Positions 59,469 through 64,000 of a stretch of 64,000 nucleotides of DNA are shown here, piece by piece (positions within the stretch are counted from its first letter, which is position 1; each line of letters starts with the position of its first letter). The notes under the pieces are model-generated. The model was given only the letters and a program-made list of their open reading frames with translations, ran no database searches and had not been told where the DNA came from. Origin of the DNA: Actinomadura barringtoniae (GTDB taxonomy: Bacteria; Actinomycetota; Actinomycetes; Streptosporangiales; Streptosporangiaceae); the NCBI RefSeq assembly GCF_017573505.1, contig NZ_JAGEOJ010000005.1, positions 1 through 64,000 of the forward strand, in the 5' to 3' direction. The position numbers and the translations under genes were made by a program.

Positions 59469-60704
59469 CTAGGGCACGCCCGCGTGGGTGAGGGTCTCCC
59501 AGCCGAGGAAGTAGCTGACACCGGCGGGACGGCCCGCCAGCACGAGCTTCCTGGTGCTGGGCAGCGCGACGGCCATGTGACCGGCGTACTGGTTGTAGCC
59601 GACCTCCAGGACCGGGCCGAGACCCTTCTTCAGCTTTCCCTTGCACAGCCACGAGGGAGTGGTCTTGGCCTGCTGGAGCTTGGCGTGGAACTCCAGCGCC
59701 TTGGTGAGCCGCTCCTTCTGCTCGCCGTAGAGGTCGAGGCCCTGCAGCCGGGCGGTCTCGGCGGTGTGGACCGCGGCGCCCAGGCCCCAGCCGGTGTGGC
59801 CGAAGTCGCGGCAGGTCTCCTGCGCGAGGCCGTCCACGAAGGTCGACTGGCCCTGCCAGTACTTGATCACCTTGGCCCGGGTGTTCATGGCGGCCGGTGC
59901 CTTCGGCAGGGCGCCGTCCTTCTTCAGGTAGACGTACATCGGGACGCGTTTGCGCCAGGTGGCCACGGCGCGGTCGAACGAGGCGCGGTCGTCCAGGAAG
60001 ACGGCGATCGACGACGCGGCGTCGGTCATGATCAGTTCCCAGTTGCCGTTCTTGGTCGCCGCACCCTTGATCACCGTCGGCAGGTAGACGGTGCGGAGCA
60101 GGGTGGCGAAGCGCGCCCGGCCGGGCCAGGACACCTTGCCGGTGTGGGCCATGAGCTCGGCGGCGCGGCCGAAGTCGGCGCCCGCCCAGCCGGTCTGGAG
60201 CGGCGCGTTGCTGTTGGTGTGCTGCTTCAGCACCTTGGCCCAGGCGTCCATGATCTCGATGGCCTTGCGGGCGTGCCTCTGGTCGCCGTTGATCGCGAAG
60301 ATCAGCGCGTGCGTGTAGGCGGCCATCGCGTCGTCACGCTCGTCGGAGCAGCCGTGATCGGGATTGGAGCTCGACCCGCACTCGACCACGGCGCGCGGCC
60401 GGGGCTTGGCGGTCAGCGAGGCGTACTTGCTGGCCTTGGCCGTGTCGAACGCCTTGGTCCACGGCTGCTTCCTGGCCTTGATCCTGGCCCGGACGTAGGC
60501 GAGCTGCTTGCCGCCGACCAGCACGCCAGGGTGGCTGAACTCAGCGGGCGCGGCGGCCTGCGCGACGGCGGCCTGGGCATCCTGGGCGGCGCTCACCGAA
60601 CGTGCCGTACGGCCGTCCCCGCGGCTCAGGGTGACGGCGAGCGCGGCGGCCAGCGCGGCCACCAGGCCCACCACGATCCATACTCGGTGGCGGCTCAGCG
60701 TCAT
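59469..60704 (-). CDS. Secreted alginate-lyase-like protein
   Basis: A 411-residue exported protein with an N-terminal anchor or signal (HRVWIVVGLVAALAAALAVTL). The rest is an (alpha/alpha) toroid like the alginate lyase family: GNWELIMTDAA near 210, ETCRDFGHTGWGLGA near 275 and EVGYNQYAG near 370. Family members cleave uronic-acid polysaccharides; the true substrate is unknown. ATG 60704 has AAGGGG six bases upstream; ATG 60710 would leave no spacing. It converges on the hybrid kinase gene. Confidence 0.8.
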   Translation of the reverse strand: MTLSRHRVWIVVGLVAALAAALAVTLSRGDGRTARSVSAAQDAQAAVAQAAAPAEFSHPGVLVGGKQLAYVRARIKARKQPWTKAFDTAKASKYASLTAKPRPRAVVECGSSSNPDHGCSDERDDAMAAYTHALIFAINGDQRHARKAIEIMDAWAKVLKQHTNSNAPLQTGWAGADFGRAAELMAHTGKVSWPGRARFATLLRTVYLPTVIKGAATKNGNWELIMTDAASSIAVFLDDRASFDRAVATWRKRVPMYVYLKKDGALPKAPAAMNTRAKVIKYWQGQSTFVDGLAQETCRDFGHTGWGLGAAVHTAETARLQGLDLYGEQKERLTKALEFHAKLQQAKTTPSWLCKGKLKKGLGPVLEVGYNQYAGHMAVALPSTRKLVLAGRPAGVSYFLGWETLTHAGVP

Positions 60705-60835
60705 CGCCATCCCCTTAGACCGGGTTCGGGAGCTTGATCATGAATCCGAACATGGAACCGGTATGCGGTGGTCGCGTCAAGGCCGGCGGTGGTCGGGCCG
60801 CGTATGCGCTGCTAGCCTGGCTCCCAGCCAATGAT

Positions 60836-61034
60836 CCCGTGCGGGAGAGTGCCCTGGCAGCCGGTCAGGGACGCCGAAGGAGCAACTCCTCCCCGGAACC
60901 TCTCAGGCCCACGGACCGCGCGGACCAGGCGACCTCTGGAAAGCGGGGACCTTCACGGTCCCCCGCCGAAGGTGAAAGCCCCGCAGTACGGGCGATGCCC
61001 GCGGGGTGAAGCTCTCAGGCGCCGATGACAGAGG
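60836..61034 (+). promoter_or_regulatory. Tandem glycine riboswitch
   Basis: Two glycine aptamers in a row upstream of gcvT. The first has GCGGGAGAG, then CCGAAGGAGCAACTCC, then CCTCTCAGGC; the second has CTGGAAAG, then GCCGAAGGTGAAAGCC and GCTCTCAGGCGCCGATGACA. These are the conserved glycine-riboswitch elements. The second aptamer has an enlarged stem. Glycine binding is expected to switch on gcvT-gcvH-glyA. Confidence 0.93.
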
Positions 61035-61106
61035 GGGAGGCACCGCCGACCCGGTGCGCGAGTGGGACCATTGGATCACGCGCGCCCGCGACCAAGGAGC
61101 CGACCC

Positions 61107-62306
61107 ATGTCCGCCGCAGAATCCTCAAGCACGGGGACCGTGAAGAAGACGCCGCTGTACGACGTCCATCAGGACCTCGGCGCCAACCTCGTCGACTTCG
61201 CCGGCTACTACATGCCGCTGCGCTACGCGAGCGAGACCGCCGAGCACAAGGCGGTCCGCAGCGGGGCCGGCCTCTTCGACCTCTCCCACATGGGTGAGAT
61301 CTTCCTGTCCGGGCCGCAGGCCGGGGACGCCCTCGACCACGCCCTGGTCGGCAACCTCTCGCCGATGAAGGTGGGCAAGGCCCGCTACACCATGATCTGC
61401 GCGCACGACGGCGGCGTCCTCGACGACCTGATCGTCTACCGGCTCGCCGACGAGGTCTGGATGGTGGTCGCCAACGCCGCCAACGTCCGCGTCGTACGGG
61501 AGGCGCTGATCGAGCGCGCCGCCGGGTTCGAGGCCGTCGTCGACGACCGTTCCGACGCGTACGCGCTGATCGCCCTGCAGGGGCCGGACGCCCAGGGGAT
61601 CCTGACCGGGTTCACCGACGCGCCGCTGGCCGACCTGAAGTACTACGCGATCCTGGCCGGCAGTGTTACCCGAGGGGGGACGACCCCCCACACCCCCCGC
61701 GGCGAAGAGGCGGCTTCGCCGGTAGGCGCCGAACGCGTCGCCGGGATCGACGTCCTCATCGCCCGCACCGGCTACACCGGCGAGGACGGCTTCGAGCTGT
61801 TCGCCGACGCCGGCGACGCGGTCGCGATCTGGCAGGAGCTGGCCAAGGTCGAGGGCGTCGTGCCGTGCGGGCTCGCCTCGCGCGACTCGCTGCGCCTGGA
61901 GGCCGGGATGCCGCTGTACGGCAACGAGCTGACCGCCGAGACCTCCCCGTTCGAGGCGGGCCTCGGCCGGGTCGTGAAGCTGGACAAGCCCGGCGACTTC
62001 GTCGGCAAGGCCGCGCTCGCCGCGCAGGCCCAGACCCCGCCCGGCCGGCGCCTGGTCGGGCTGGTCGCGCAGGGCCGCCGGGCGCCGCGCAAGGGGTACG
62101 AGGTGGTCACGTCGGACGGCACGCCGTGCGGTGTCGTGACGAGCGGCGCTCCTTCGCCCACACTGGGCAAGCCGATCGCCATGGCCTACGTCGACAGCGC
62201 CGTGCTGGACACCGAGCCGGCGGCCGGTCTGGCGGTGGACGTGCGCGGCCGGCGGGAGCCGGTCGACGTCGTGGACCTGCCCTTCTACAAGCGTCAAGCG
62301 TCCTGA
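61107..62306 (+). CDS. gcvT: Glycine cleavage system T protein
   Basis: A 399-residue aminomethyltransferase that transfers the methylene group from lipoyl-GcvH to tetrahydrofolate. Marks: GLFDLSHMGEI, NAANVRVV, TGYTGEDGFELF, GLASRDSLRLEAGMPLYG. ATG 61107 follows AAGGAG. Residues about 187-210 (TRGGTTPHTPRGEEAASPVG) interrupt the usual short turn between LKYYAILAG and the IARTGYTGEDG strand; the DNA is a GC-rich repeat. The insert keeps frame and lies in a surface loop, so the enzyme is probably active. Confidence 0.93.
   Translation: MSAAESSSTGTVKKTPLYDVHQDLGANLVDFAGYYMPLRYASETAEHKAVRSGAGLFDLSHMGEIFLSGPQAGDALDHALVGNLSPMKVGKARYTMICAHDGGVLDDLIVYRLADEVWMVVANAANVRVVREALIERAAGFEAVVDDRSDAYALIALQGPDAQGILTGFTDAPLADLKYYAILAGSVTRGGTTPHTPRGEEAASPVGAERVAGIDVLIARTGYTGEDGFELFADAGDAVAIWQELAKVEGVVPCGLASRDSLRLEAGMPLYGNELTAETSPFEAGLGRVVKLDKPGDFVGKAALAAQAQTPPGRRLVGLVAQGRRAPRKGYEVVTSDGTPCGVVTSGAPSPTLGKPIAMAYVDSAVLDTEPAAGLAVDVRGRREPVDVVDLPFYKRQAS
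61671..61702. repeat. GC-rich dispersed element inside gcvT
   Basis: The element CGAGGGGGGACGACCCCCCA and the following CACCCCCCGCGG lie inside gcvT and contain a strong palindrome. The reverse complement matches the core at 45104-45124. With its flank (to about 61735) it explains an extra loop of about 22 residues in the protein. Confidence 0.72.
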
Positions 62307-62361
62307 GAGTTCTGAGAAGACAGCGTTCTGAGAAGACCTGGATCTGGGAGAGAGAACAATC

Positions 62362-62754
62362 GTGAGCGTTCCGGAGCAGCTCCGTTACAGCGAAGAGCAC
62401 GAGTGGGTGTCGGGTCTCGAGGGTGAGGGCGGCGGCATCGTCACCGTCGGCATCACCCAGCACGCGGCGGACGCGCTGGGCGAGATCGTCTACCTCGAGC
62501 TGACCCCCGGCGAGGGCGACACCGTGGAGGCGGGCGAGACCTGCGGCGAGGTCGAGTCGACCAAGTCGGTCAGCGACCTGTACTCCCCGGTGAGCGGCGA
62601 GATCACGGCGATCAACTCGTCGGTGATCGACGAGCCCAAGGTGATCAACGACGACCCGTACGGCGAGGGCTGGATCTTCAAGGTGCGGGTCAGCGACGAG
62701 CCCGGCGACCTGCTGGACGCCGAGGCCTACAACAAGCTGATCGAGGAGAGCTGA
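62362..62754 (+). CDS. gcvH: Glycine cleavage system H protein
   Basis: A 130-residue lipoyl carrier: lipoylation motif [10 protein letters not shown] with Lys68, [15 protein letters not shown] before it, and the [11 protein letters not shown] end. GTG 62362 is the start. It shuttles the aminomethyl group between the P protein (gcvP, not in the window) and GcvT. It lies between gcvT and glyA. Confidence 0.96.
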   Translation: MSVPEQLRYSEEHEWVSGLEGEGGGIVTVGITQHAADALGEIVYLELTPGEGDTVEAGETCGEVESTKSVSDLYSPVSGEITAINSSVIDEPKVINDDPYGEGWIFKVRVSDEPGDLLDAEAYNKLIEES

Positions 62755-62756
62755 GC

Positions 62757-64000
62757 ATGACGCTGTTCGACTCCCTGGCCACCGTCGACCCCGAGGTGGC
62801 GGAGGCGGTCGGCCAGGAGCTGAACCGCCAGCAGTCCACGCTCGAGATGATCGCCTCGGAGAACTTCGCGCCGGTCTCGGTGCTGGAGGCGCAGGGTTCG
62901 GTCCTCACCAACAAGTACGCCGAGGGCTACCCGGGCAGGCGCTACTACGGCGGCTGCGAGTACGTCGACGTCACCGAGCAGCTGGCGATCGACCGGGCCA
63001 AGGCGCTGTTCGGCGCCGAGCACGCGAACGTGCAGCCGCACAGCGGCGCGCAGGCCAACACCGCGGTCTACTTCGCCCTGCTCCAGCACGGCGACACGAT
63101 CCTCGGGCTGGACCTGGCGCACGGCGGGCACCTCACGCACGGCATGCGGCTGAACTACTCCGGCAAGACGCTGAACGTGGTGCCCTACCACGTGCGCGCG
63201 GAGGACGGCCTGGTCGACATGGACGAGGTGGCGGCACTGGCGGCCGAGCACCAGCCCAAGATGATCGTGGCGGGCTGGTCGGCGTACCCGCGGCAGCTGG
63301 ACTTCGCCGCGTTCCGCGAGATCGCCGACTCGGTCGGCGCGCTGCTGATGGTCGACATGGCGCACTTCGCGGGCCTGGTGGCCGCGGGCCTGCACCCGTC
63401 GCCCGTGCCGCACGCCGACATCGTGACGACCACGACGCACAAGACGCTCGGCGGTCCGCGCGGCGGCCTGATCCTCGCCCGCGAGGAGTACGGCAAGAAG
63501 ATCAACTCCGCGGTCTTCCCCGGCATGCAGGGCGGGCCGCTGGAGCACGTGATCGCGGCCAAGGCGGTGGCGCTCAAGGTCGCCGCCTCCGACGAGTTCA
63601 AGGACCGCCAGCGGCGCACGATCGACGGCGCCCGGATCCTCGCCGAGCGGCTGCTCGCCGAGGACTCGGCCAAGGCCGGCGTGAAGGTGCTCACCGGCGG
63701 CACGGACGTGCATCTGGTCCTGGTCGACCTGGTGGACTCCGAACTCACCGGCCGCGACGCCGAGGACCGGCTGCACTCGGTCGGCATCACGGTGAACCGC
63801 AACGCGGTGCCGAACGACCCGCGCCCGCCGATGGTGACGTCGGGGCTGCGGATCGGTACGCCCGCGCTGGCGACCCGCGGGTTCGGCGCCGACGACTTCC
63901 GCGAGGTGGCGGACGTCATCGCGCTGGCCCTCCAGCCGTCCTTCGACGCCGAGGCACTGTCGGCTCGGGTCAAGGCGCTGGCGGACAAGCACCCCCTGTA
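62757..64000 (+). CDS. glyA: Serine hydroxymethyltransferase (cut by window end)
   Basis: The first 414 codons of a PLP-dependent serine hydroxymethyltransferase: [36 protein letters not shown], and the PLP Lys229 in [14 protein letters not shown]. It makes serine from glycine and methylene-THF, or the reverse, using the one-carbon unit from GcvT. ATG 62757 lies two bases after the gcvH stop, so the three genes form one riboswitch-controlled operon. Only a few C-terminal residues are missing. Confidence 0.97.
   Translation, partial: MTLFDSLATVDPEVAEAVGQELNRQQSTLEMIASENFAPVSVLEAQGSVLTNKYAEGYPGRRYYGGCEYVDVTEQLAIDRAKALFGAEHANVQPHSGAQANTAVYFALLQHGDTILGLDLAHGGHLTHGMRLNYSGKTLNVVPYHVRAEDGLVDMDEVAALAAEHQPKMIVAGWSAYPRQLDFAAFREIADSVGALLMVDMAHFAGLVAAGLHPSPVPHADIVTTTTHKTLGGPRGGLILAREEYGKKINSAVFPGMQGGPLEHVIAAKAVALKVAASDEFKDRQRRTIDGARILAERLLAEDSAKAGVKVLTGGTDVHLVLVDLVDSELTGRDAEDRLHSVGITVNRNAVPNDPRPPMVTSGLRIGTPALATRGFGADDFREVADVIALALQPSFDAEALSARVKALADKHPL

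Noticed and set aside
1..64000. Insertion sequences, prophage genes, tRNA or rRNA genes
   Set aside because: No transposase, integrase, phage structural gene or recognisable tRNA/rRNA sequence was found on either strand.

Overview
The window is 64 kb of very GC-rich DNA with frequent GTG starts, ATGA/GTGA stop-start overlaps, DUF397, MCE, PucR-like and LigB-type genes. This points to a filamentous actinobacterium, most likely Actinomadura or another Thermomonosporaceae; the genus is an inference. It looks chromosomal: I see no transposase, phage gene, CRISPR array, tRNA or rRNA.

Layout. 0-4.1 kb is a small accessory patch: an NTF2-like protein, a TPR protein, two Rpn-like nuclease relatives around a rearranged DUF397 gene, and a frameshifted ORF. 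4.1-9.0 kb (minus strand) holds five secreted proteins of no clear function, in which one 707-residue protein appears to combine domains found separately in its four neighbours. 9.3-21.2 kb (minus) is a complete MCE lipid importer operon: ATPase, two YrbE permeases, six MCE proteins and three Mce-associated proteins. 21.5-25.1 kb carries three tandem PucR/CdaR-type regulators divergent from it.

25.3-33.9 kb holds two envelope proteins, a Baeyer-Villiger-type monooxygenase, two TetR regulators, an R2-like di-iron protein, an SDR, an AurF-like di-iron oxygenase and an Sfp-type phosphopantetheinyl transferase; this looks like an oxidative lipid or polyketide tailoring set. 34.2-44.2 kb is mixed: ATP-dependent DNA ligase, a low-complexity surface protein, a TetR/FAD-monooxygenase pair with two operators, membrane proteins, a CysK2-like enzyme and a site-2 protease.

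44.4-56.2 kb is a two-way amine catabolism locus. Kinase, HAD phosphatase and permease genes run left; a GntR regulator, a GcvT-fused FAD dehydrogenase, a glutamine-synthetase-like ligase, an aldehyde dehydrogenase, an SDR and a PuuD-like hydrolase run right. A perfect GntR-type palindrome sits between them. 56.3-60.7 kb has a CheB/histidine kinase/receiver hybrid and a secreted alginate-lyase-like protein. 60.8-64 kb is a tandem glycine riboswitch followed by gcvT, gcvH and glyA (cut by the window end).

Small-scale structure recurs: a near-identical hairpin repeat sits at two convergent gene junctions; a GC-rich element lies in frame inside both a GntR-family gene and gcvT; and two genes have short tandem repeats laid across their stop codons.
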